Below, piece by piece: positions 35,525 through 44,700 of a stretch of 54,169 bases of DNA. Source of the DNA: Paenibacillus oceani (GTDB taxonomy: Bacteria; Bacillota; Bacilli; Paenibacillales; NBRC-103111); NCBI RefSeq assembly GCF_014705615.1, contig NZ_JACXJA010000057.1, forward strand, positions 1 to 54,169. Direction: 5' to 3'. Within the stretch, counting starts at the first letter, position 1. Every line of letters begins with the position of its first letter. A program made the position numbers and the translations under genes. The notes under the pieces are model-generated. The model saw nothing but the letters and a program-made list of their open reading frames with translations. It did not search any database and was not told the DNA's origin.

Positions 35525-37165
35525 ATGCGTTTGAACCGCACCACAATTACAGTCGTATCCGTTCTGATCCTGCTTGTGCTGGCTGTCGCTATATGGGCCA
35601 CATACGGGAAAAAGGGCGCCACCGATCTTGCCGGAGGCGACACCTCCCTGATCGAACAGCCCACTTCTCCCGAAAACAACACAGGTACCCCGGTAACCGG
35701 ACAAAAACCGGCTCCGCCTCCGGAACCGGTCGTCCCGGTCGAGAAAGTCGATATCGTCGTATTCGGCTCCGAGCTGGAAGGATTATATTTGGCCCGCGCC
35801 GCGGCGGACGAAGGATTAAACGTCAAAGTGCTCGATCCCCAGGAGAAAGTCGGTGGACAAGTGCTGGAGGCAGAAATGCTGTTTCTCGACGAAACGAAAG
35901 ACGATCAGGGGCGCAGCCTAGTGCAAGGAAGAATCAAGAAGCTGTTCGACGGCTTCAAAAGCGCGAAAATACGCAAAAAGGATGAATACGTCCGTTACTT
36001 CGAAGAACTGATGGCAGGTCTTCCGATCGAATCCGGCATTACGATCGCCAGCGTCAAATCCGCGCCGGGCGTCGGCACGGCCGACGGCTCCGTCACCTCG
36101 GTCGATTACAAGACGAAGGATGGCGAGATCAAACGGATCGAGGCTGCCTATTGGGTGGAGAACACCGACTTCGCCGCCCTCGTCTCGAAGCTCGACGCCA
36201 CCCGGATGCCGGGTCTCGAAGTGTTTTACGGACATCCCGAGAAGATCGAGTACATGAGCGCCGGCATGATGATGAAGTTCAAAAACGTCGACTGGAAAAC
36301 GTTTAATACTCACTTTAACGGCTTATCCGCCGCCGAACGCAAAAGCAAATACGGCACCGGTTATGTAAACGAGAGCTTTGCCATTGGGCTTCAAGGCATG
36401 ACGGACGCTTACAAGGCGACGAACGACAGAGTGTTCCTCCGCGGGCTGAACGCCGTTAATCAGCGCGACGGCGAAGTGCTGATCAATGCATTCCTGATCT
36501 ACACGATCGATCCGTCGGACCCGAAATCAGTCGAAGAAGGACTCGAGCTCGGCCGCAAAGAAATCCCGCTCATCCTGAACCATTTCCGCAAATCGATCGT
36601 CGGTTGGGAGAAGGCGGAGCTGAACGGATTCCCGGATTATTTGTACATACGCGAATATAACCACTACGAGACGGATTACGTGCTGAAGCCGTCGGACATG
36701 CTCGGTGCCAAAATGTTCTGGGACAACGTCAGTATCGCCGGTTATCCGCTCGATCTGCAAGGAACGAGCGTCAACAAATGGGGCAACGAGATGGGCCGTC
36801 CGGACAAGTACGGCATGCCGCTCCGAAGCTTTTTGCTCAAGAAATACGACAACGTCATTATGGCCGGTAAAAACGTCGGAGCGTCCGCAATCGCGTTCGG
36901 CAGCGCGCGGATTCAGCCAAATACGGGCCTTGCTGCCGAGTCGATCGGGGTCATTCTCGGTCAAATCCACGGCAAGAAAAAGCTCAAAGAGCTGAAGGAA
37001 GCCGATATGACCGCTTTGCATCAATACTTGGAATCGAAGTACAAGATCAAGGTTACCGGCGTGCAAGGCAACAACAAGCTGAGCGGCTGGACGCAGGACG
37101 AGCTGAACAAGCTCGATACGGGTGAAATTATTTATACGGAATACCGGCGCAAGGCGGCCAAGTAG
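35525..37165 (+). CDS. membrane-anchored FAD-dependent oxidoreductase
   Basis: A 546-residue protein of the FAD_oxidored type. Residues about 8-27 are a single membrane helix with Arg before it and Lys after it; a Pro/Glu-rich linker follows to residue 75. The dinucleotide motif is IVVFGSELEGLYLA, matching the GxxxxG form of this family, followed by EKVGGQVLEAEM. A late block, GASAIAFGSARIQPNTG, also contacts FAD in relatives. The simplest topology puts the flavin domain outside the membrane. AGAAAGGAG precedes the ATG. It is divergent from the SLH gene. Substrate and electron acceptor unknown. Confidence 0.78.
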   Translation: MRLNRTTITVVSVLILLVLAVAIWATYGKKGATDLAGGDTSLIEQPTSPENNTGTPVTGQKPAPPPEPVVPVEKVDIVVFGSELEGLYLARAAADEGLNVKVLDPQEKVGGQVLEAEMLFLDETKDDQGRSLVQGRIKKLFDGFKSAKIRKKDEYVRYFEELMAGLPIESGITIASVKSAPGVGTADGSVTSVDYKTKDGEIKRIEAAYWVENTDFAALVSKLDATRMPGLEVFYGHPEKIEYMSAGMMMKFKNVDWKTFNTHFNGLSAAERKSKYGTGYVNESFAIGLQGMTDAYKATNDRVFLRGLNAVNQRDGEVLINAFLIYTIDPSDPKSVEEGLELGRKEIPLILNHFRKSIVGWEKAELNGFPDYLYIREYNHYETDYVLKPSDMLGAKMFWDNVSIAGYPLDLQGTSVNKWGNEMGRPDKYGMPLRSFLLKKYDNVIMAGKNVGASAIAFGSARIQPNTGLAAESIGVILGQIHGKKKLKELKEADMTALHQYLESKYKIKVTGVQGNNKLSGWTQDELNKLDTGEIIYTEYRRKAAK

Positions 37166-37224
37166 TTGGCTGTACAGACGCCCGGTTCAAGGCTGCCTTC
37201 TCCATTTCGGGTAGGCGGGAAGAA

Positions 37225-37254
37225 AACCAAAAACGCCCGGAGAATCCGGGCGTT
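37225..37254 (-). terminator. terminator on the minus strand after the second ABC exporter
   Basis: AACGCCCGGA-GAA-TCCGGGCGTT is a perfect 10-bp stem; on the minus strand it is followed by TTTTTGGTTTT. Confidence 0.7.
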
Positions 37255-37327
37255 CGCGGAAGTTGCAACGTATGGGAATGACCACCGGTCGGTAGTGTCG
37301 GATGTTGTCTATCACCGAGTCGGAGTC

Positions 37328-37352
37328 GGAGGGCGCAAGCCCTCCTTTTTTT
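37328..37352 (+). terminator. terminator of the FAD oxidoreductase gene
   Basis: GGAGGGC-GCAA-GCCCTCC followed by seven T on the plus strand. It lies between the convergent FAD and ABC genes. Confidence 0.75.
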
Positions 37353-37362
37353 GCGATTCAAG

Positions 37363-39093
37363 CTACAGCACAACCGACACATCCCCGTGATGCAGCCTGC
37401 TGTAGATGCCTCCCTTGGCAAGCAGGGCATCGTGCGTGCCTTCCTCGGCGATTCCTTCCCTCGTTACGACCAGGATGCGGTCGGCATGCCGGATCGTTCC
37501 CAGCCGGTGCGCGATGACCAGCGTCGTACGTCCTTGCGACAGATCGGACAGCGCCAGCTGAATCGCCGCTTCCGTCTCGGTATCCAGCGCGGAGGTCGCT
37601 TCATCCAGGATCAGAATCGGCGGATTTTTCAGGAATATCCGGGCGATCGACAGGCGCTGCTTTTGCCCGCCGGACAGCTTCACGCCGCGCTCCCCGATCA
37701 TCGTATCCAGCCCTTCGGGCAGCGAGCGGATCAGCTCGGTTAATTGCGCGCGTTCCGCCGCCTCCAGAATCTCCCACTCGCCGGCATCCAGCTTGCCGTA
37801 GGCGATATTTTCACGGATCGTACCGTCGAATAAGAAGACGTCCTGCTGCACGATGCCGATCTGCTCGCGCAAGCTGCGCAAAGTCATCTCCCTGACGTCG
37901 ATGCCGTCAATCCGGATCTCCCCCGCCTCCGCTTCATAAAATCTCGGAAGCATGCCGCACAGCGTCGTTTTGCCTCCGCCCGAAGGACCTACCAGCGCGA
38001 CGGTTTCCCCGGCGCGGATGCTCAGGTTCAGATTGTCGAAAATCCGTTTGTCCGAATCGTAGCCGAACCGGACGTTCACGTACGTAATATCTCCGTTAAG
38101 CTTGGCTTCTTTACTCCCTTTGTCCTGTACGTCCGGCTCCGTTTCCAGCAGATCCAGGTATCGCTGAAACCCTGCCAGTCCTTTCGGAACGGTCTCAATC
38201 ATCGAGTTAATCGTACGGATCGGCCCCAGGAATACGTTCGACAGCATCACAAAAGCGATAAACTCCCCGAAGGTCATCTGCTTCTGGATGACAAACCAGG
38301 TGCCGCATACGATAACGAACAGTGAAACGAATTTCATCATAATAAAACTGATGAACGAATGCCAGGCCATGATCCGGTACGTCGACAGCTTCGTCTGGCG
38401 GAACTGCTCGTTGTTGCGGGCGAAACGCTCGATTTCGAATTGCTCGTTGGCAAACGCTTGAACGACGCGCATTCCGCTGACATTGTTTTCCACCCGGGCG
38501 TTGTAATCGGCCACGTCGCTGAACATTTTGCTGAAAGCGGCGTTCATTTTCCGCGAGAAGTACAAAGAAACCCAAATCATCAGCGGTACGATAATAAATG
38601 TAAGGACGGCCAGCTTCCAGTTGATCGCGACCATAATGCCGAACGCGCCGGCCAGCGTCATCACGGCAATGAACAGATCCTCCGGAGCATGATGCGCGAT
38701 CTCCCCGATATCCATCAGGTCGTTCGTCATGCGCGAGACCAGATGCCCTGTCTTGTTATTGTCGAAAAACCGGAACGACAGGCGCTGAATCCGGTCGAAC
38801 AGCTTTTTGCGCATATCGGTCTCGATATTGATGCCGAGCTTATGACCGTAATAGGTGACCACATAGTGCATGACTGAGCTGATGACGAAAATTCCCAGCA
38901 GCACCAGACAGCCGTATACAATCTGCATCCAGTCCCCGCCCGGCAGCATGTCGTCGATAACCACATTCAGCGCCAGCGGGAACACCAGCTCTAGCAAAGC
39001 GGCTAACACCGCGCACGTAAAATCGAGCACAAACAGCCCCTTGTAGGGACGATAATACGAATAAAACTGATATAACAGCTTCTTGTTATACAT
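37363..39093 (-). CDS. ABC exporter, fused permease-ATPase, Fur-box promoter
   Basis: A 576-residue half-transporter. Six-helix membrane domain about residues 15-305, ATPase about 335-576 with Walker A GPSGGGKTT near 369, signature LSGGQKQR near 472 and Walker B ILILDEATSALD. Paralogue of the exporter at 862-2589. Unlike that gene, its promoter carries a good Fur box overlapping the -10 region (39165-39183), so export of a siderophore or another iron-linked compound, or an iron-stress function, is suggested. GGAGG lies close to the ATG. Divergent from an AraC regulator. Confidence 0.9.
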   Translation of the reverse strand: MYNKKLLYQFYSYYRPYKGLFVLDFTCAVLAALLELVFPLALNVVIDDMLPGGDWMQIVYGCLVLLGIFVISSVMHYVVTYYGHKLGINIETDMRKKLFDRIQRLSFRFFDNNKTGHLVSRMTNDLMDIGEIAHHAPEDLFIAVMTLAGAFGIMVAINWKLAVLTFIIVPLMIWVSLYFSRKMNAAFSKMFSDVADYNARVENNVSGMRVVQAFANEQFEIERFARNNEQFRQTKLSTYRIMAWHSFISFIMMKFVSLFVIVCGTWFVIQKQMTFGEFIAFVMLSNVFLGPIRTINSMIETVPKGLAGFQRYLDLLETEPDVQDKGSKEAKLNGDITYVNVRFGYDSDKRIFDNLNLSIRAGETVALVGPSGGGKTTLCGMLPRFYEAEAGEIRIDGIDVREMTLRSLREQIGIVQQDVFLFDGTIRENIAYGKLDAGEWEILEAAERAQLTELIRSLPEGLDTMIGERGVKLSGGQKQRLSIARIFLKNPPILILDEATSALDTETEAAIQLALSDLSQGRTTLVIAHRLGTIRHADRILVVTREGIAEEGTHDALLAKGGIYSRLHHGDVSVVL

Positions 39094-39164
39094 CTTCCTC
39101 CGACGCTCCCCATACCCGATTTGGTTCCATGGATTTCCTTGTTAGCGAGGCATCCTTTATTTGT

Positions 39165-39183
39165 GAAAAAGATTATCATTCTC
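39165..39183. promoter_or_regulatory. Fur box
   Basis: GAAAAAGATTATCATTCTC matches the 19-bp Fur consensus GATAATGATTATCATTATC at 16 of 19 positions. It overlaps the -10 element of the ABC exporter promoter. Confidence 0.7.
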
Positions 39184-39198
39184 AATTGTTACTGTCAA
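39170..39198 (-). promoter_or_regulatory. promoter of the second ABC exporter
   Basis: On the minus strand a perfect TTGACA (39193-39198) and TAATCT (39170-39175) are 17 bp apart. GATAAT, two bases nearer to the -35 element, is an alternative -10 element. The remainder of this 333-bp gap holds a weak plus-strand promoter (TTGTGG 39342, TAGGAT 39365) for the AraC gene. Confidence 0.6.
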
Positions 39199-39426
39199 TT
39201 GCTCCCGCTTCACTTTCAGGGAACCCGGTTTCTTGATCCGGTTACGGGTTCTCCCAGGCCACTACTGCTTTCCTGTCATTTTCCGCATCATTCGGCTTGA
39301 AATTTTCGCATAGTATTATCCCGCTTTCGCATATTTTTCACTTGTGGGCCAGGCGGTTCTGATATAGGATAACGATAACGAAACGAACCAAGCCTAAACG
39401 GCACTACCTAGTATGAGGTGACTCCC

Positions 39427-40404
39427 ATGACCGCCCATCCGGCAAACGAGTACGAACACGGCTTCGAGGAAATGGCGTTTCATTTCGGCATGCACAAAAA
39501 GCGGTACGGAACGGGCTTTCAGTACCGGCTCCCCGACGAAGCGGGAGAAGGCTGGATCGTCCAAATGCCGGCAGCCGAAGGACTGTCCTGCACGAGCGTC
39601 TGGTTTACCTCGAAGCGGCCGCTGACCTATACGTTTCGGGTTGACAAGCCCTGCATGTGGATGTTCAATGTGAGCGCCGGCGATATCGTCTTTTCGCACA
39701 AAGGGACCGCGGCCCGGCTGAAGCCGATGAACCAGATTGTCGTGAATCCGCAAAAACCGCTGACGGTAACGTTTCCCGCCAATGAGCTGATTTGCTACAC
39801 GTGCGTATGGATGTTCGAGGATTACATTCAACAGCTGCTGGGAGGAAAGCTGGAGGGGGAGTCGCTCCGGTTGAGCCATGTCGCTACATGGGCGGAGCAG
39901 GACTATAACACGCCGGATCTCGCGCTCGCTATGGACGAGATCAAGTGGGCCGTCCGCAAGGCGGTGCTGCCTATGTTTTATTACGAATGCAAAGCCGGGG
40001 AGCTTCTAATGATGATCTACCGCAACATCAACCATCAATGGATCGTGAACCGGAAACGGGCGTATCATGTCACCTGGGAAAATCAGCAGTTGGTCCGCGA
40101 CATCAAAAAGCAGCTCGACTACGATATTTTAAACGCCCCCTCCCTAAGCGAGCTGGCTGCCGCCGCGACGATGAGTGTGAGCAAGTTCAGCCGCTGTTTC
40201 CTGAATCTGTACGGCATGACGGTCGCCCATTACATTCAGACGGAGAAAATGAAAAAAGCGATGCAGATGCTCGCCCGCGACGAGCTGGCGATCAAGGATA
40301 TCGCCAAAGCGTGCGGTTACAAGTGCGCCAGCCGGTTTACCGAGGCGTTTAAGGCGTCGAACCGGATAACGCCGAGGGAGTATCGCAAAGCGTTTTATTT
40401 GTAG
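39427..40404 (+). CDS. AraC-family regulator (PchR-like)
   Basis: A 325-residue regulator without an obvious cupin His cluster. The N-terminal 210 residues are an unfamiliar sensor (CMWMFNVSAGDIVFSHKG); the C-terminal 100 residues hold two helix-turn-helix motifs (LSELAAAATMSVSKFSRCFL and IKDIAKACGYKCASRFTEAF), with the LYGMTVAHYIQ spacing seen in siderophore-responsive PchR-type regulators. The ATG at 39427 is six bases after GAGGTG. Its position opposite a Fur-box exporter gene suggests it regulates that gene in response to an iron chelate; this is inference. Confidence 0.82.
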   Translation: MTAHPANEYEHGFEEMAFHFGMHKKRYGTGFQYRLPDEAGEGWIVQMPAAEGLSCTSVWFTSKRPLTYTFRVDKPCMWMFNVSAGDIVFSHKGTAARLKPMNQIVVNPQKPLTVTFPANELICYTCVWMFEDYIQQLLGGKLEGESLRLSHVATWAEQDYNTPDLALAMDEIKWAVRKAVLPMFYYECKAGELLMMIYRNINHQWIVNRKRAYHVTWENQQLVRDIKKQLDYDILNAPSLSELAAAATMSVSKFSRCFLNLYGMTVAHYIQTEKMKKAMQMLARDELAIKDIAKACGYKCASRFTEAFKASNRITPREYRKAFYL

Positions 40405-40582
40405 ATTGGGGTGATCTAAGTCTCGCTCTCTGTAGGACCTCGTAAAAATTAGATTGCTTGAGACGCCAGCGTATAAACTTCTTTCTGCAGAAGATCATCC
40501 TACCTTGGCATAGTAGTTCCTCCATCCAATGATTTTTGGGTTAGTTGATGTCCCGGAGTATCGAAACCTTAAGTTTGCGGGC

Positions 40583-40613
40583 AAAAAAAGACGCCTGTCG
40601 GTAGACAGACGCC
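40583..40613 (-). terminator. terminator of the SBP-esterase-oxidoreductase operon
   Basis: On the minus strand GGCGTCTGTC-TACC-GACAGGCGTC is a 10-bp stem followed by TTTTTTT, 13 bp after the oxidoreductase stop. Confidence 0.75.
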
Positions 40614-40625
40614 AGGCTGTGACAC

Positions 40626-41717
40626 TTAAGCTTGTTGGTACACATTGCTGGGATAAATGTGCGGGTTTTGGCGGCGGCATTCTTCCATAACCGCCATTTG
40701 CAGCCGCACCTGCTGCGGCGTGATCGCCAGCGGCGTCCCCTCAGTCATCGAGGCGTACAGCATCGCATAAAGCGACGCTGTATTCTGGTCGGTCATCGCC
40801 ATGCCCTCTACAGACTCATACTGCCAGGAATCCTCATGCCAGATCAGCTTTTCGCTGCAATAGGCAGGCTCTCCGTTCTGCTTGATCAGCGGCGTGCGGA
40901 TCAGTTGCTGCTGGGGCGCTTCCTCGGGCTTGAAATATTTCCATTGCAGCTTGCGCAGATCGCCTGTCAGACCGCCGTTGGCAGCATGGACCGTGAAGAC
41001 CGGACGCGGATACAATGAGCAGGAGGAGATTTCCAGATCGATCGTCGGACGTCCGGGACCCCTCATGACAATTTTCACATAATCCTCCGCGTCTCCGAAC
41101 GTATTGGCCCGATCCATAATGCAGGTAATATCCGGCATCTCGTCTGCGCCATACAGTTGAAGCGCCTGATCGACCGGATGGGGGCCGGTGTTCAGCAGAT
41201 TGCCTCCGTTATTCGCTTGGATCGTCTGCCAGTCCCATCTTCGGGAAAAGTTGCTGCTCGTAAAATCGACCTGGATGACCCGGCCAAGCACGCCGGAATC
41301 AATCACCTCGCGCAATTTCACAAAAGCCGGCATATAGCGGGATTGCTGGAATACCGCAAGCACCGCTCCGCTCTCCTTGGCGGCCGCGATCAGCTGATCG
41401 ACCTCGCCCGGCGTTTTGGCCAGCGGTTTCTCGCACAGCACGTTAATCCCCTGCCGGAGCAGCTCCAGCGTAATCGGAAAGTGCAGCTCGCTTGGCGAAG
41501 CGTTGACGACCAGATCGAGCTTTTCGTTTGCCGTCATTTCTTGGTATGTCGCGTAGGCCTTGCACCCATATTCCTGCGCTGCGCGCTGGCGGCGCTCTTC
41601 CAGTCCGTCGCACACGGCGGCGATCCGATACGTATCTGTCAGTTTGCTTAGCGCATTTCCGTGAATGTTCCGGCCGCTGCGGCCTTGTCCGATAATTCCT
41701 GCCTTGATGATGCTCAT
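40626..41717 (-). CDS. Gfo/Idh/MocA-family oxidoreductase
   Basis: A 363-residue NAD(P)-dependent sugar oxidoreductase. The Rossmann motif is AGIIGQGRSGRNIHGNAL and the catalytic-lysine motif is CEKPLAKTPGEV near residue 96; GPHPVDQAL follows near residue 180. Family members oxidise or reduce inositol, glucose-type or amino sugars. AAAGGAG is eight bases before the ATG. Last gene of the operon, 36 bp after the 1343-residue protein, so it probably oxidises the sugar released by it. Confidence 0.87.
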   Translation of the reverse strand: MSIIKAGIIGQGRSGRNIHGNALSKLTDTYRIAAVCDGLEERRQRAAQEYGCKAYATYQEMTANEKLDLVVNASPSELHFPITLELLRQGINVLCEKPLAKTPGEVDQLIAAAKESGAVLAVFQQSRYMPAFVKLREVIDSGVLGRVIQVDFTSSNFSRRWDWQTIQANNGGNLLNTGPHPVDQALQLYGADEMPDITCIMDRANTFGDAEDYVKIVMRGPGRPTIDLEISSCSLYPRPVFTVHAANGGLTGDLRKLQWKYFKPEEAPQQQLIRTPLIKQNGEPAYCSEKLIWHEDSWQYESVEGMAMTDQNTASLYAMLYASMTEGTPLAITPQQVRLQMAVMEECRRQNPHIYPSNVYQQA

Positions 41718-41753
41718 GGGTCAAGCTCCTTTCGACGCATAAATGTGATGGGT

Positions 41754-44700
41754 TCAGGGCTGCGGGGCGCCCGCTTCGGTTCCATAAATCGCCTGCATCA
41801 ATTGAGTTTCGTTCAGGCTCATGCCATAGACGGCTTGCAGCGCTTTGACGGCATACCGGATGCCGAGCAGACGCTCGGATTCGGCGTCGAAGTGCGTGCC
41901 GTCGATCGTCGAGGTGCCTGCGCTGCTGATCCAGTCCGAGTTCGGGACGTACTCCCCAATCCGCTGGATTCTCTCGTTGTTCACATCATAGCCTGGCGGA
42001 TTTTGGCTGGCGATGAACGGCACGTCGGGCGCATAGATGCCAAGCTCGCTGCGGATGCCGGTGGCGACGCGCTCCAGCAGCTCCAGATAATTGCTCGTAC
42101 CGGCATCGCCTTCGCCTTGCAGCCAAAAGATTGCCTTCAGCGTCCCTTGCTGCATCGCTTCCTGCGTTCTTCTTACAGCTTCTTCGTACAGTTGCTCCCC
42201 GGATGCCTTTTGCCACTGCCGGACGCTGGTGCCGCCCCGGGCGTTCGAGACAATCCCGATGCTTGCGCCGCTTGTGGCGTAGACGCTTTCCGTCACCGCC
42301 CTGGCGAAGGACAGGGACGGATTCATGCCATTATACGTTCCGGTATCCACGGAGGAATATCGGTTGAAGCCCTGCACGTCGGCCTTCGATCCCGGCAGCG
42401 CGTACGGCTGGGCATACTCCCACTGGTCGGCGGCATTCAGCAGGTAAGCGTGATCGATGACGACCTGGTCTGCGAACGGAATCAAGTCTCTGCCGTTCAT
42501 GTTCGATTGGCCGATGAACAAGTAAATATGGAAATCTTCTTTTGAATACGTAACGGATGCTACCGTTTGCGGCGCCGGCAGAACCGGAATCGCCTGCAGC
42601 GGGGGCGGCGGCCCGTCGGGATAAGTGACCAGATCACTCTCGTTGAACGCCTGAATTTCCCTGATCCGGATGCCCGGCTCCGCTTCCGCCAGCTCCAGCC
42701 GGATGTAGCGGGCCGTCACCGGTGCGAACAGCAGTTCTTTTTGATTCCCGATTCCTTCTCCGGCTGCTACTGCCATCCAGTTGGTCGAGTCGAGCGAAAC
42801 GAGGACGCGATACTTCTTGATGCGCTGCAATTCTTGGAATACCACCACTTTGTTAAAGGTTGCAGCAGCCTGCAAGTCGATCTGCACGCAGCTCTCGGTC
42901 TCGTTTTCGGACGCAGGATTTGCCAACTTTGTGGTGAGATCGCCGTCCGTCACTTTGGTTACGCCCATATCTCCAGCGGCGAACGCAAAACTGGTGGAAG
43001 CCGGCCTGCGATAAGCCACATTCCCATGCGACTCGTCCTCCCCGTCCCCGGCCGGTCGGTTGTACACCTCGACTTCCTCAATATAGCCCACAATCTTGGA
43101 GGGGTCTGGATCTACGATACTTTGCACCGTCAGCCGAATGTAACGGGCATTCACCGTCTGGAAGCGGATCGTGCCGGAGTAATGGTTTTTCGACTCCATA
43201 TCGGGACTGAGCAGTTCGCTCGCGGGAGCGTTCTTCAGCAGCGTCCAGCTTGCTCCGTCCAACGAGTATTCCAGGATCGCTCCGCGTGCCCTCTGGAAGC
43301 TGTACTCGTAGGCCTTGAACGTATTGAAAGCGACCGCTTGGCCCAAGTCGAGCGCGAGGGAATAGCCCGCCCTGACATTCCATGTTTCGGCAATTTTGCT
43401 TACGGTTTTGACGCCGTCGGTAAGCACCGCCGTATTGGCTGACGGCGGATTGCTGACCGTTGCCAGCTTGCCCAGCGCCAGATTGATCTTCGACGGGTCT
43501 CGCTGCGTCTTCACAAGTACACTCAGACTGTCGTCGCTCCATTCCACCAGCAGTCGCGCAGCAGCCGCATAGCCTTGGAGCGGCACTTCCACGCGTCCGT
43601 TCCGCACGGCGGTCGGAGCTGCGAGCGCAATGGGGTTTCCGTCCGCAATGAGACTTGAGCTCCCGACAGCAAGCCCGATCGTCCGGTCGCCCCGGGTTAG
43701 TGTGATCGTCTGTCCTCCGTTATCCTGGGCAAACGTCCACCCCGTGGCCCTTGCAACCTTCTCGACAGGCACGTACAGGTCCGCGCTTCCGATAAAATCG
43801 TCCTCTCCCGGCCTCAGGATCGCGCCGTCGATCACCGAACCGCTGATCAAGACCGTATAGGCTTGCGGCGCGCGCTCCACCGGATTCTCACCGTCGAGAA
43901 CGCGGATTTCGAACAAGGCAACGGCGCCGGGGTTGGCGGACTTCGTCAGCTCGAGCAAAACATACCGGCCGCTAGCCGCGCCAAGCGTAATCTCCTGCGT
44001 CCAGCCCTCGACTTCGGACAAAGGCGCCGCTTCGGTGTAGCTGATGTCGTCGTCCGATACGAGCACGCGGACTTGCTCGGCTTCCTGGCCGTACACCCAA
44101 TCCAGCTTGACCTTATGGAAAGCTTGGATATTGCCGAGATCAAGCTTCAGCCAATGGGCGGCTCCGTAATCGCTCGTCCAGGCGGTGGAAGGATTTCCGT
44201 CCGTCAGCAGGGAAGCGCCGCTTTCCTGCGAAGATGCCGATACCGTTTGGCCGCCAGCCGCGTTCACCGCTTCATGGTACAGCTCGATTTCCTTTACTAT
44301 CGCCGTCGGTTCAGGAAAATCATGGTAAATCAGCAGACGCACATATCTGCCGGTCACAGCCGAGCTGAGCGCGATATCGTCCGTCCCTCCGTCTCCTGCC
44401 GTCTGAGTGTAAATATCCGCAAACTGCGAACCGTCGTCCGATATCCGAACCTTATAGCTGGCGGCATATGCGCTGCCCCACTTCAGTACGAGACGATTGA
44501 ACGTCTTGTTCGCGCCGAGGTCAATCTCTAGCCAATCCTCCGCCGAAGATGCTCCTTGCCAGCCCCCGTTCATATCCCCATCGACAGCGAGGCCTGCATG
44601 CAAAACATCCGTCGAGGCGCTGATCGGTCTGCGCAACGCCAGGTTAGTTTGGTCCCGGATCGTTTTGGCTGCGGTGACCATATTGCTCGCCTCATAGATG

